Shown here: positions 1 to 8,119 of the stretch, in pieces
Position numbering within the stretch: the stretch's first letter is position 1
How the letters are laid out: every line of letters starts with the position of its first letter
Source: DAHVFK01 sp963755395
GTDB taxonomy: Bacteria > Pseudomonadota > Gammaproteobacteria > Burkholderiales > SG8-39
NCBI GenBank assembly: GCA_963755395.1
Contig: CAVWJJ010000004.1
Coordinates: 744,001 to 808,000 of the forward strand
Length of the DNA stretch: 64,000 bases
Reading direction: 5' to 3'
Made by a program: the position numbers and the translations under genes
Notes under the pieces: model-generated
Told to the model about the DNA's origin: nothing
The model's database searches: none
Seen by the model: the letters and a program-made list of their open reading frames with translations, nothing else

Positions 1-347
1 ACCCCGAGGGACGCCATCCGTGGCTGCACTGGAAGACCTGGCTCGAGGTGGAGGGACTGACCGATCTGAGGCCCGCCGGCAGCCTGCTGCTGTCGGGCTA
101 CGAGCAGATCATTCCGGCGGCGATTGCGGGCCACGGCGTGGCACTCGGCAGGAGCCCGCTGGTGCGTGAAGCGCTCGCGGCGGGCGCGCTGGTGGCCCCT
201 TTCAAGCGCAGCGCTGAGTCGACGCGCGCCTACTACGCGATTGTCGCGAAGACCGCCTCGGCGCGCCAGGAGGTGACGGAGTTCGTCGCCTGGCTGCGCG
301 GCGAGGCGGCGGCCGAAGAGCAGCCGCGCGCGGCCGCTATACGGTGA
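1..347 (+). CDS. LysR-family transcriptional regulator, C-terminal part (5' end outside window)
   Basis: The reading frame is open from base 3 and gives 114 residues before TGA at 345-347. The segment around LLSGYEQIIPAAIAGHGVALG, followed by LVREALAAGALVAPF, is typical of the second half of a LysR effector-binding domain of the GcvA/AmpR type. The ligand-binding fold closes there and a short C-terminal helix follows. The helix-turn-helix half lies upstream of the window, so the target genes and ligand cannot be judged. It converges with the quinone oxidoreductase, overlapping its 3' end by 11 bases. The internal GTG at 48 is not a credible start because similarity continues upstream of it. 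Confidence 0.85.
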   Translation, partial: PEGRHPWLHWKTWLEVEGLTDLRPAGSLLLSGYEQIIPAAIAGHGVALGRSPLVREALAAGALVAPFKRSAESTRAYYAIVAKTASARQEVTEFVAWLRGEAAAEEQPRAAAIR

Positions 348-1333
348 GAACTATCTTGCCGATGTGCTGCGAGGATTCCATCAGCTTGTGCGCTTGGGAG
401 GCCTGGGCCAGCGGGAAGGTCTTGAAGATTACCGGCTTGATCTTGCCGCTCTCGATCAGCGGCCAGACGTGCTCGCGCAGGCTCGCCGCGACCGCGCCCT
501 TGAATTCGACCGGGCGCGGGCGCAGGGTCGAGCCGGTCAGCGTGAGCCGGCGGCGCATCACTTCGTTGATATCGAGCTCGGTCTTGGGCCCGCGCAGGAA
601 GGCGATGAACACCAGCCGGCCTTCCTCGGCGAGGCATTTGAGCTCCTTCGGCACGTAGTCGCCGCCGACCATGTCGAGAATCACGTTCACGCCCATGTTG
701 CCGGTTGCGGCAAGGACTTCGGCGAGAAAATCCTGGCTGCGGTAGTTGATCGCCTTGTCGGCGCCCAGCTTGACACAGGCGGCGCACTTGTCGTCGCTGC
801 CGGCGGTCGCGAGCACGCGGTTGCCCATTGCCCTGGCGATCTGGATCGCGGCGACGCCGATGCCCGAAGATCCGCCATGTACCAGCAGCGTTTCGCCGGC
901 CTTCAGCCGGCCGCGGTCATAAACGTTGCGACCACACGGTGAAGAAGGTCTCGGGCAGCGACGCGGCCTCGATCGCCGACAGGCCCTTCGGCACCGGCAG
1001 CGCCTGCACTTCGGGCACCACGCAGTACTCGGCGTAGCCTCCGCCGTGGGCGAGCGCGCAGACCTTGTCGCCGACCTTCCAGCGGGTCGCTTTCGCGCCG
1101 CAGGCGACGACCTCGCCGGCGATCTCAAGTCCGGGCAGGTCCGAGGCGTCCGGCGGCACCGCGTAAAGCCCCTGGCGCTGAAGGATATCGGGGCGGTTGA
1201 CTCCAGCCGCGGCGACCTTGACCAGAATCTCGTTCGGCTTCGGCGTCGGCAGCGGCCGCTCGGTCGGCACCAGCGCTTCGGGCCCGCCGGGCTTGGCAAT
1301 CTCGACTGCGCGCATCTTGCTTGGCAATGTCAT
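337..1333 (-). CDS. NAD(P)H quinone oxidoreductase, PIG3-like zinc-less MDR family (one frameshift)
   Basis: Medium-chain dehydrogenase/reductase of the quinone oxidoreductase (TIGR02824/PIG3-like) group, which reduces quinones or activated alkenes with NAD(P)H. The N-terminal GroES-like half starts at ATG 1333 (MTLPSKMRAVEI) and reads to FFTVWS. The C-terminal Rossmann half (HGGSSGIGVAAIQIA) continues in another frame to the stop at 337. The join lies near base 928, where one extra base in the coding strand (TCG[C]AAC) breaks the frame. Removing it restores about 331 residues, the normal family length. It is probably a consensus error, since both halves look intact. It lies downstream of the dehydratase by 32 bases and is likely the last gene of that minus-strand operon. 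Confidence 0.85.
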
Positions 1334-1365
1334 GGTGATCGATGCTCCTCGATGAGCGGCGCAGT

Positions 1366-2328
1366 TTAGCGCAGCCGCTGGCGCGCCGCCCAGTCGAGAT
1401 CCACGTTGCCGCCGGAAAGGATCACGCCTACGCGCAATCCCGCGGCGTCCAGCTTGCCACGCAGCAGCGCGCAGGCGGCGAGGGCGCCGGTCGGTTCGAC
1501 CACCAGCTTCATTCGCTGCCAGAGGAAGAACATGGAATCGAGCAGCTCCTCGTCGGTTACGGTCAGCATGTCGTCGACGTAGTGCAGCACCAGGGGGAAG
1601 GTGTGCGCCCCGAGAGACGAGGTGCGCGCGCCGTCGGCGATGGTGTCGGGGTTGTGCACCGACTGCAGCGTCTTGGATTTGAACGAGCGGGTGGCGTCGT
1701 CCCCCGCAGCGGGCTCGACGCCGATCACGCGGCAATCCGGGTTCATGTGCCGCGCGGCGACCGCGCAGCCCGACAGCAGCCCGCCGCCGCCGCAGGGCAC
1801 CAGCAGCATGTCGAGCGGACCGCCGTCCTCGATCAGCTCCTTGGCCGCGGTGCCCTGGCCCGCGATGACGTGCGGATGGTCGAACGGCGGAATCAGCGTC
1901 AGCCCGCGCTCGGCGCCGAGCCTGCGCGCGATTTCCTCGCGCGAGGCGGTCTTCGCGTCGTAGGTGATGACCTCGGCGCCGTAACCGCGCGTCGCTTCGA
2001 GCTTGACCCGCGGCGCGTCGGCCGGCATGACGATGGTCGCAGCGACGCCGAGCAGTCGGCCCGCGAGCGCCACCGCCTGTGCGTGGTTTCCGGAAGAGTA
2101 GGTGATCACGCCGCGGCGCCTCTCCTTCTCGGGCAGCTGTGCCAGCGCGTTGTATGCGCCACGGAATTTGAACGCGCCCATGCGCTGCAGGTTCTCGCAC
2201 TTGAAGCGCACGCTCGCGCCGGTGAGCGCGTCGATGCTGCTCGAGGTAAGCGTCGGGGTGCGATGCGTGACGCCGCCCAGGCGCTCGTGCGCAGCCCCGA
2301 CGTCGTCGAACGATACCGACAGGCTCAC
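1366..2328 (-). CDS. Serine/threonine dehydratase (or serine racemase), PLP-dependent
   Basis: 320-residue fold-type II PLP enzyme that would deaminate threonine or serine to a 2-oxo acid, or racemise serine. The PLP lysine is K54 in MGAFKFRGAYN. A glycine-rich phosphate loop is seen in LLVPCGGGGLLSG, and SSGNHAQAVALAG matches the substrate-carboxylate loop. There is no C-terminal ACT-like regulatory domain, so it resembles catabolic TdcB-type enzymes rather than biosynthetic IlvA. The GTG start at 2328 is chosen because it overlaps the stop of the upstream hydrolase by four bases (GTGA), a sign of translational coupling. Longer in-frame starts would read back through the hydrolase gene. Confidence 0.88.
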   Translation of the reverse strand: MSLSVSFDDVGAAHERLGGVTHRTPTLTSSSIDALTGASVRFKCENLQRMGAFKFRGAYNALAQLPEKERRRGVITYSSGNHAQAVALAGRLLGVAATIVMPADAPRVKLEATRGYGAEVITYDAKTASREEIARRLGAERGLTLIPPFDHPHVIAGQGTAAKELIEDGGPLDMLLVPCGGGGLLSGCAVAARHMNPDCRVIGVEPAAGDDATRSFKSKTLQSVHNPDTIADGARTSSLGAHTFPLVLHYVDDMLTVTDEELLDSMFFLWQRMKLVVEPTGALAACALLRGKLDAAGLRVGVILSGGNVDLDWAARQRLR

Positions 2329-3212
2329 TTCCCACCCCAGTGAGCCAGCGCGGCGCGCGCGACCTCGTCGCCCCACTCCTGCAGGAAATGCCCGCCTTCG
2401 GCATGCAGCCACGGTTCGGGGCAGCCCCGGATCACGCTGCGCAGCGCGTACATCACGGGCGGGCCGAGCACCGGGTCCTTTGCGCCCACCGCCATGAACG
2501 ACTCGCCGCGCCAGGCGCCCTTCCACCAATCGCGCGCGCGGCGTGAAACCGCGGCGCCCGCCGCGTCCGGGCGATCGGGCACCAGATTGGGGAAGCTTCT
2601 TACCCCGGCCTTATGGCGCGCGTCGGGATACGGCGCGTCGTATGCTGCAGCCTCCGCATCGGTCAGATGCGCGCAACTGCGCTTGAGCAGCTTGCCGCAG
2701 GCGAGATCGGGGTTCTTGTTGACGTACGCTCGCCAGGCGACGAAGCCTTCGGAAAGCGGCGCATCGCCGGTGCCGAGCGCAGTATTCATCACCAGCAGCC
2801 GTGCGTAACGCTCCGGCGCTTCCATCGGCGCGGTAAGCCCGAGCAGCCCGCCCCAGTCCTGAACCACCAGCGTAATGCGGCGCAAGTCGAGCCGCTCGAC
2901 CAGGTCAAGCAGCAGCGCACGGTGGAAATCGAAGCCGTAGGCGGAATCGTCCACTGGCTTGTCCGAGCGGCCGAAGCCGACGAAATCCGGCGCGACCACG
3001 CGCGCGCCGCAGCCGAGGAAGGGCGGCAGCATGCGCCGGTAGAGGTAGCTCCAGGTCGGCTCGCCGTGCAGGCAAAGAAACACGGGCGCATCGGCCGGCC
3101 CCTCGTCCAGGTAGTGCACCCGCAGCCCGCGCCACTCGAGATAGCGTGGCGCCCAGGGATAGCCCGGTAGCGCGGTGAAACGCTCTTCGGGGGTGCGCAG
3201 GGACGTCGTCAT
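2325..3212 (-). CDS. Haloalkane dehalogenase-like alpha/beta hydrolase
   Basis: Alpha/beta hydrolase of the haloalkane dehalogenase HLD-I group, hydrolysing a carbon-halogen bond through an aspartyl ester. The oxyanion/halide motif HGEPTWSYLYR lies at about residues 49-59. The nucleophile elbow is VVQDWGG with D119, an aspartate rather than the serine of esterases. The histidine lies in EGGHFLQEWGD near the C terminus. Family knowledge makes D in QDWGG followed by W a good mark of a dehalogenase. The natural substrate cannot be read from the sequence. Start ATG 3212 (MTTSL) is preferred over the ORF start at 3236, which would overlap the divergent hydratase start. It is the first gene of a three-gene minus-strand operon. 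Confidence 0.85.
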   Translation of the reverse strand: MTTSLRTPEERFTALPGYPWAPRYLEWRGLRVHYLDEGPADAPVFLCLHGEPTWSYLYRRMLPPFLGCGARVVAPDFVGFGRSDKPVDDSAYGFDFHRALLLDLVERLDLRRITLVVQDWGGLLGLTAPMEAPERYARLLVMNTALGTGDAPLSEGFVAWRAYVNKNPDLACGKLLKRSCAHLTDAEAAAYDAPYPDARHKAGVRSFPNLVPDRPDAAGAAVSRRARDWWKGAWRGESFMAVGAKDPVLGPPVMYALRSVIRGCPEPWLHAEGGHFLQEWGDEVARAALAHWGGK

Positions 3213-3234
3213 CGCCGGATTGTAGAATGACCGC

Positions 3235-4044
3235 ATGGACTACTCCACATACCGCGACCTGAAGATCCGGCGGCTCGAGCCGGGTATCCTGGAAATCGTG
3301 ATGGGCGAGGAGGGCGGCAAGCTTTCGACCGCGACCGCGCGCCTGCACGCCGAGTTGGCGCAGATTTGGCTCGACGTGGACCGCGACCCCGAGACGCGGG
3401 TCGCCATCCTGCGCGGCGCGGGCAAGGGCTTCTCGGCCGGCGGTGACTTGTCGATGGTCGAGGAGATTACGACCGACTTCGCCGCGCGCGCGCGTGTCTG
3501 GCGCGAGGCGCGCGACCTAGTCTACAACGTCATCAACTGCTCGAAGATGGTGATTTCGGCGATGCACGGCCCGGCGGTCGGGGCCGGGCTGGTCGCCGGA
3601 CTGCTCGCCGACGTGTCGATCGCGGCGAAGAACGCTCGCATCATCGATGGTCACACCCGGCTCGGCGTGGCCGCGGGCGACCACGCCGCGATCGTTTGGC
3701 CGCTGCTGTGCGGCATGGCAAAGGCGAAGTACTACCTGCTCACCTGCGAGCAGATCAGCGGCGAGGAGGCAGAAAGGATCGGGCTGGTCTCGCTGTGCTG
3801 CGACGAGGCCGAATTGCAGGCCAAAGCGCTCGAGGTGGCGCGCAGGCTCGCGGCGGGGGCGCAGACCGCGTTGCGTTGGACCAAGTACAGCCTGAACAAC
3901 TGGTTGCGCATGGCCGGGCCCAGCTTCGATGCCTCGCTTGCGCTGGAGTTCCTCGGCTTCAGCGGGCCCGAAGTGAAGGAAGGCATCGCTTCGCACCGCG
4001 AGAAAAGGAAGCCCTCTTTTCCGCCGGAGCCGCGGGACTTCTAG
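3235..4044 (+). CDS. Enoyl-CoA hydratase/isomerase family protein
   Basis: 269-residue crotonase-fold protein. The oxyanion-hole segments are seen as GAGKGFSAGGDLS and, later, HGPAVGAGLVAGLLADVSIA. The C-terminal trimerisation helix region is present, and the length is that of a monofunctional hydratase. The position of the first usual catalytic glutamate (around RLGVAAGDHA) is not clearly acidic, so a hydratase, isomerase or hydrolase role on an unusual acyl-CoA is all that can be said. It is divergent from the dehalogenase, with 22 bases between the two starts, so the two promoters must overlap. Confidence 0.85.
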   Translation: MDYSTYRDLKIRRLEPGILEIVMGEEGGKLSTATARLHAELAQIWLDVDRDPETRVAILRGAGKGFSAGGDLSMVEEITTDFAARARVWREARDLVYNVINCSKMVISAMHGPAVGAGLVAGLLADVSIAAKNARIIDGHTRLGVAAGDHAAIVWPLLCGMAKAKYYLLTCEQISGEEAERIGLVSLCCDEAELQAKALEVARRLAAGAQTALRWTKYSLNNWLRMAGPSFDASLALEFLGFSGPEVKEGIASHREKRKPSFPPEPRDF

Positions 4045-4409
4045 CGGTCTCCGCTGAAATCCAGCGAGCTAGTGGTGTCGGCATTGGGCTGGCTCGGCTT
4101 CACTTCGTTCGGCGCGCTCGGCCCCGCACTGGCGTCGGCGTCGCCGACGACCAGCCGCTCGAGGTCGCGCGCGACGGCGTCGATGTCCGGTCCGACGCGA
4201 CCCATGTACGAAAGCAGCATCCGCACCGGAAGGTCGATCAGCGTCGGGTTGGGGTGGTCGCGCAGGTGCGCGACGTTCTGGATTGCGGGCAGGACGTAAT
4301 TGTTGCGCGTTCCCGGCGCGCCCGTTTCAAGTCCCATGATGACGGCTGCCTGCGCGCGGGCGATGCCGGAGAGCAGCTCGGCGAGCTGTTGCGCGGAAAT
4401 TTGCAGCAT
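4041..4409 (-). CDS. Hypothetical protein, 122 residues
   Basis: I do not recognise a family. The protein is a soluble, mostly helical chain beginning MLQISAQQLAELLSG with a central segment RMLLSYMGRVGPDIDAVARDL and a low-complexity, polar, acidic tail (SAPNEVKPSQPNADTTSS). There is no signal peptide or membrane helix. Start ATG 4409 is chosen because a good Shine-Dalgarno (GGAGGA) lies 5-10 bases upstream, and in-frame starts further upstream lack one. The stop overlaps the 3' end of the enoyl-CoA hydratase by four bases. It is divergent from the DUF1499 gene. Confidence 0.6.
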   Translation of the reverse strand: MLQISAQQLAELLSGIARAQAAVIMGLETGAPGTRNNYVLPAIQNVAHLRDHPNPTLIDLPVRMLLSYMGRVGPDIDAVARDLERLVVGDADASAGPSAPNEVKPSQPNADTTSSLDFSGDR

Positions 4410-4496
4410 GGCGATCCTCCAGAGGACAAGACCAGCCTGAAACCGGCGATGCGCGATGTTAACATCGGCCCGAATCTGCCATAAAGCGCGCATAGA

Positions 4497-4997
4497 ATGC
4501 TGAAGCGGGTGCTCCTGGCCGTACTCCTGCTCCTCGCCGGCGCTACTGCCGGGCTCGCGCTGCACACCTCACTCACTCGGGGAGACACCGTGTTTGCCGG
4601 CAAGCTTCCAACCAACCTCGGCGTGCACGACGGCAGACTGGCGCCGTGCCGGCGTTCGCCGAATTGCGTTTCGTCGCAGGCCGACGCGGCGGATACGGTG
4701 CATTACATCGCACCGATTCCGTTCAGGGGCGCCCCGGTCGAGGCGATGGACGCGGTAAGGCGCGCGGTGGAGAGCGTGCCGCGCGCTACCGTGGTTCGAC
4801 ACGAGCCGGACTACCTCTACGCCCAGTTCCGCTCGCGGCTGCTGGGTTTCGTCGACGACGTGGAGTTCGCGTACGACGAAAAGGTCGGGGTGATCCAGGT
4901 GCGCTCCGCGTCCCGCCTCGGGCGGCGGGACTTCGGCGTCAATCGCGCGCGCATCGAGGCGATCCGCGCGCTCATCCTGCACCGCGTCAGCGCCTGA
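4497..4997 (+). CDS. DUF1499 domain-containing lipid/envelope protein of unknown function
   Basis: 166 residues. An N-terminal hydrophobic helix (MLKRVLLAVLLLLAGATAGLAL) acts as signal or anchor. It is followed by the hallmark DUF1499 start CRRSPNCVSSQ, then HYIAPIPF and a C-terminal block ending GVNRARIEAIRALI. DUF1499 proteins are widespread in proteobacteria and photosynthetic organisms, with no agreed activity. A second, longer DUF1499 paralogue with several membrane helices lies at 52223-52948. The 3' end overlaps the EEP-family gene by 11 bases. Confidence 0.85.
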   Translation: MLKRVLLAVLLLLAGATAGLALHTSLTRGDTVFAGKLPTNLGVHDGRLAPCRRSPNCVSSQADAADTVHYIAPIPFRGAPVEAMDAVRRAVESVPRATVVRHEPDYLYAQFRSRLLGFVDDVEFAYDEKVGVIQVRSASRLGRRDFGVNRARIEAIRALILHRVSA

Positions 4998-5838
4998 GTT
5001 CGAGCATTACCGGCTGGTGATCCGAAGCTTGCGTTTCCGCGTCGACGGTCAGTGCGCGAACGTCGGGAGCGAGGTCCTCGCTGACGAACACGAAATCGCA
5101 GCAGTAGGGCGTCTCGCCGCGCGCCGGATCGTGCACGCGGAACGTGGGGCGATGCGGGCCGCCGGGGTGTGCGCATTGCCAGGCGTCGATCAGGCGTGGT
5201 ACGCCGTCGGCGAAGCGCTCTTGCATGCGCGCGTGCAGAGGATCGTCCGGCCGCAGATTGAAATCCCCGCAAACAATCGCCGACGAAGTGTGCAGCTGGG
5301 GCTGGAAAGGACCATCATCTTCAATGCCGGACGGAGCGGCCCGTGCTCGCGCGCAGGCCTCCTCGTGAAGCAAGCGCAGGCGCTCCACTTGTGCTGCGCG
5401 GTGCTCGGACGAGTAGTACTCCAAGTGCGTGGTCGTGACGCGCAGAGGCCCGAATGGCGCCGCGACGAGGACCTCCAGCGCGACTCGCGGCATGCTCCGG
5501 CTGCCTGCCGCGGCCGGCCACGGCAGCAAATGGCGTAGCACGCGCCGCAGCGGCAGGCGCGACAGGATCAGATTGCCGAAGCGCCGCCGCTCGCCCGCCT
5601 CGTCCGGCAGGTCGACGCCCCAGCCGTAGCACGCCGAGTAGCCCGGGAACTCGCGCGCGAGCAGCTCGGCCTGGTCCTCGCCCCTGCTACCGCCGAGCGC
5701 GAGGAAGTTGTCCGCGACCTCCTGCAGGCATAGCACGTCTGGGTCGTACAGGCGGCGTGCCTCGCGCGCGATGCGCGCCGGGTCGACCACGCCGTCAATG
5801 CCGCGGCACCACTGGACATTCCAGCTCAGGAGCCGCAT
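4987..5838 (-). CDS. Endonuclease/exonuclease/phosphatase family protein
   Basis: 283-residue EEP-fold phosphodiesterase. Metal-binding and catalytic blocks appear in order: LLSWNVQW near residue 4, VLCLQEVAD (metal-binding Glu) near 38, TTHLEYY, IVCGDFNLRP (Asp/Asn pair) near 190, and SDHQPVMLEL (general base His) at the end. There is no signal peptide, so a cytoplasmic role is likely. EEP members act on nucleic acids, phosphoinositides or sphingolipids, and the substrate cannot be assigned. It is followed by an HD-type gene on the same strand 15 bases upstream, so the two may be co-transcribed. Confidence 0.85.
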   Translation of the reverse strand: MRLLSWNVQWCRGIDGVVDPARIAREARRLYDPDVLCLQEVADNFLALGGSRGEDQAELLAREFPGYSACYGWGVDLPDEAGERRRFGNLILSRLPLRRVLRHLLPWPAAAGSRSMPRVALEVLVAAPFGPLRVTTTHLEYYSSEHRAAQVERLRLLHEEACARARAAPSGIEDDGPFQPQLHTSSAIVCGDFNLRPDDPLHARMQERFADGVPRLIDAWQCAHPGGPHRPTFRVHDPARGETPYCCDFVFVSEDLAPDVRALTVDAETQASDHQPVMLELRR

Positions 5839-5853
5839 CAGCAGGTCAGCGGT

Positions 5854-6807
5854 TCACTCGTCTTTGGAGTCGGAGCCGACCTCGGGATTCCTGCTCGCGG
5901 GCGGCGTACGCCGCAGTATGTCCGCATCCGGCGCTTCCGCCAACGCCTGCGCGTGGCGCACGTTCTTAAGCATCTCCTCGAGGTAGAGATTCTGGCCGCC
6001 GAAGTGTCCTTCGGCGTAGACGTAGGCATGCGCCAGCTGCAGCTCGAGCCTTCGTGCTGCGTTGCGGTAGAAGTCGGGCGTCTTGCGCACCAGATCGTCG
6101 CCCGAGCGGAACACGTCTTGCGTGAACCCGCCGGGAAGCTCGCGGCGCGCGACCCCGGCCAGCACGAACTCCGGGTAGAGCCGGTCGCGGCACTTCTCCA
6201 GATAGCATCGGTCGGCCATCTGCGCAATGATGTCCGCGCTGCCGAGCATCTGGCCGACGCGCCGAATGAGCGTATCGGCGACGCGGATGCGCTCGACCGG
6301 ATGCTCGTAGCCGGTGTAGTGCAGCAGCTTGGGCGCGATGTCCGCCAGCCGCCCGGTGCCCAGTTCGTGCATGTAGTGGCGAAGGTAGGCGGCGCCGCGC
6401 GAGACGTGGACCAAGGTGTACTCGGCGCCGTTGCTGTGCCTGCGGTCGCTGCGCCGCCGCAGGTAGCCGAAATCGTGGAACAGGGCGGAAAGCACGCCGA
6501 GCATGAACAGCTCCGGCGGCAGACGGGGGGTGCCGTTGCGCCGGCTGCGTTCATAGCCGTCCATCAGACGCGCCATCGCCAGCGTCACCTCCAGCACGTG
6601 CTGCAGGTCGTGGTATCCGGTGTCGCAGGGGTAGTACTCTGGATGTTCGCCGCGGTAGCACCTCTCGATGTCGGCGAAAGCGCGTTCGATGGACCTGGAG
6701 GGGCCGAGATCGTACAACGCCCTGTAAAGACGCTGGACTTCGGCTTTGACCGTAGCGGGGACGGTGGTGCGGATGGTGCCTGTAACGTCGTGATCGTTGC
6801 GCCGCAT
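5854..6807 (-). CDS. HD-domain phosphohydrolase-like protein of unknown substrate
   Basis: 317 residues. Putative metal ligands are in TGYHDLQHVLEVTLAMARLM (first His) and LSALFHDFGYLRR (the HD pair), which fits an HD-superfamily metal phosphohydrolase. Further histidines occur in RRHSNGAEYT and LLHYTGYEHPV. There is no receiver, GAF or membrane part, and no HD-GYP signature is apparent, so a c-di-GMP role is not supported. The C terminus is polar (PEVGSDSKDE). The upstream neighbour on the other strand is YdcH-like, with about 150 bases between them. The gene probably heads a two-gene unit with the EEP phosphatase. Confidence 0.65.
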   Translation of the reverse strand: MRRNDHDVTGTIRTTVPATVKAEVQRLYRALYDLGPSRSIERAFADIERCYRGEHPEYYPCDTGYHDLQHVLEVTLAMARLMDGYERSRRNGTPRLPPELFMLGVLSALFHDFGYLRRRSDRRHSNGAEYTLVHVSRGAAYLRHYMHELGTGRLADIAPKLLHYTGYEHPVERIRVADTLIRRVGQMLGSADIIAQMADRCYLEKCRDRLYPEFVLAGVARRELPGGFTQDVFRSGDDLVRKTPDFYRNAARRLELQLAHAYVYAEGHFGGQNLYLEEMLKNVRHAQALAEAPDADILRRTPPASRNPEVGSDSKDE

Positions 6808-6957
6808 GATTTGATCGACGTGGCCCCGTGCACGACGTGTGTACGGCGCCCGCGGCCCCTTTTCCGTGCCCGCAAGTAGGGATAGGATTGTCCGGCCGCG
6901 GCGGCATGTCAGTGAAAGACGTCACACATCGCCTGCCGACGCAGGCAAATATTTGTC

Positions 6958-7194
6958 ATGGGCACGCGTTGTTTGGCCAACTTCCCGCTTACCGACGAGG
7001 AGAAGGAGCAGATCCGGGCGCGCATCACGGCGCTCGAGCTCGAGCATGGCGACCTCGACTACTTCATCGCCACCCTCTCCCAGGACCCGGTCCACGACCA
7101 GCTGCGGCTGCGTCGCCTGAAGAAGCGCAAGCTAATGCTGAAGGACCAGATCGCCCTGCTCAAGGACAGGCTGATCCCGGACATCATCGCGTGA
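6958..7194 (+). CDS. YdcH family protein (DUF465)
   Basis: 78-residue helical protein. The segment beginning FPLTDEEKEQIRARITALE, then HGDLDYFIATLSQ and RLKKRKLMLKDQIALLKDRL is the normal DUF465/YdcH pattern, a short antiparallel coiled coil. No biochemical role is known for the family. A perfect ten-base palindrome (CAAATATTTG, 6946-6955) lies immediately before the ATG, where a ribosome-binding site would be expected, and no clear Shine-Dalgarno is visible. The stop overlaps the dtd start (GTGA), indicating translational coupling. Confidence 0.8.
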   Translation: MGTRCLANFPLTDEEKEQIRARITALELEHGDLDYFIATLSQDPVHDQLRLRRLKKRKLMLKDQIALLKDRLIPDIIA

Positions 7195-7646
7195 TCGCGC
7201 TGATACAGCGCGTGTCCGAGGCCGAGGTGACGGTCGGCGATGAAAGGGTGGGCGCCATCGGCGCCGGAATCCTGGCGCTGGTCGGCGTCGAGCGCGGAGA
7301 CGACGAGCGCGCGGCCAAGCGGCTGGTGGAGCGGGTGCTCGGCTATCGCATCTTTCCCGACGCGGAAGGCAGGATGAACCTTTCGCTTGCGGATACAGGG
7401 GGGGCGCTGCTGGCGTTGCCGCAGTTCACGCTTGCCGCCGACACGCGCAAGGGCGCGCGCCCGAGCTTTTCCGACGCGGCAGCGCCGGCCGAAAGCGAGC
7501 GCCTGTTCGAGCGCTTCGTCGCGCTGGCGCGCGAGCGCATCGCCGCCGTCGCGAGAGGTCGCTTCGGCGCACACATGCGAGTGCGGCTGATCAACGACGG
7601 GCCGGTGACTTTCTGGCTGCAGGCGGCGCCGCAGAATAGGTCCTGA
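7191..7646 (+). CDS. dtd: D-aminoacyl-tRNA deacylase
   Basis: 151-residue DTD enzyme that hydrolyses D-amino acids from mischarged tRNA in the cytoplasm. It begins with the conserved IALIQRVSEAEVTVG, contains the SLADTGGALLALPQFTLAADTRKG block (the SQFTL-like catalytic motif, here PQFTL) and RPSFSDAA. It ends with the GPVT-type motif in LINDGPVTFWL, where cross-subunit Gly-cisPro discriminates chirality. Start GTG 7191 overlaps the YdcH stop by four bases. The 3' end overlaps the cupin gene on the other strand by 56 bases, an unusually long convergent overlap. Confidence 0.93.
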   Translation: MIALIQRVSEAEVTVGDERVGAIGAGILALVGVERGDDERAAKRLVERVLGYRIFPDAEGRMNLSLADTGGALLALPQFTLAADTRKGARPSFSDAAAPAESERLFERFVALARERIAAVARGRFGAHMRVRLINDGPVTFWLQAAPQNRS

Positions 7647-8037
7647 AGCCCGCCGGCGCCACCACCTCGAGCAGCTCGAGGTTCTTGGAATGCGCGATCT
7701 CGCGATGCCGGATGCGAGGCGGCTGATAGAAGCAGGTGCCGGCCTTCATCAGCACCTCGCCGACCCCCTCGTACTCGAAGCGGACCCAGCCCTTGAGCAC
7801 ATAGACGAATTGCGCATGGCAGTCGTGCACGTGCCACTTGCCGTGCGGCGCCTTGCCGGCGCGTGCCCGAATCACGTGCGCGACCAGCTTGCCGCGCGTG
7901 GCGCGGCGGATACCGAGGTCGCGGTACTCGAAGTAGTTGCGCAGCCCCCGCTTTTCGAAATTCGCGCTCGCGCGATGATTGACAGAGAAGCGCTTGGCGC
8001 GGGAATTCGCTGCCGCGACGGGTCTCGCTCCTGGCAT
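7591..8037 (-). CDS. Cupin domain-containing protein
   Basis: 148 residues. The cupin core runs from about residue 60, with metal-ligand motifs in WHVHDCHAQFVYVLKGWVRFE (cupin 1) and FYQPPRIRHREIAHSKNLELLEV (cupin 2). Before it lies a conserved stretch NYFEYRDLGIRRATRGKLVAHVIRA seen in small single-domain cupins of unknown substrate. There is no DNA-binding domain. The first 25 residues are basic and may be a poorly conserved tail. The last 56 bases overlap dtd. It is divergent from the phosphotransferase gene. Confidence 0.8.
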   Translation of the reverse strand: MPGARPVAAANSRAKRFSVNHRASANFEKRGLRNYFEYRDLGIRRATRGKLVAHVIRARAGKAPHGKWHVHDCHAQFVYVLKGWVRFEYEGVGEVLMKAGTCFYQPPRIRHREIAHSKNLELLEVVAPAGFRTYSAAPPAARKSPARR

Positions 8038-8119
8038 GTGTTTCTCCTCCTGCGCGCCCGGGACGCGCCAAATCGGCGTAAGCTTGCCCCCACAAGTCTC
8101 TCACGTTTCGATCCCCCCA

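Noticed and set aside
5854..6807. HD-GYP c-di-GMP phosphodiesterase
   Set aside because: Only the HD pair is present. No GYP motif or receiver domain was found.
6946..6955. Palindrome CAAATATTTG before the YdcH-like gene as an operator
   Set aside because: Ten-base A+T palindromes occur by chance. There is no second half-site or neighbouring regulator.
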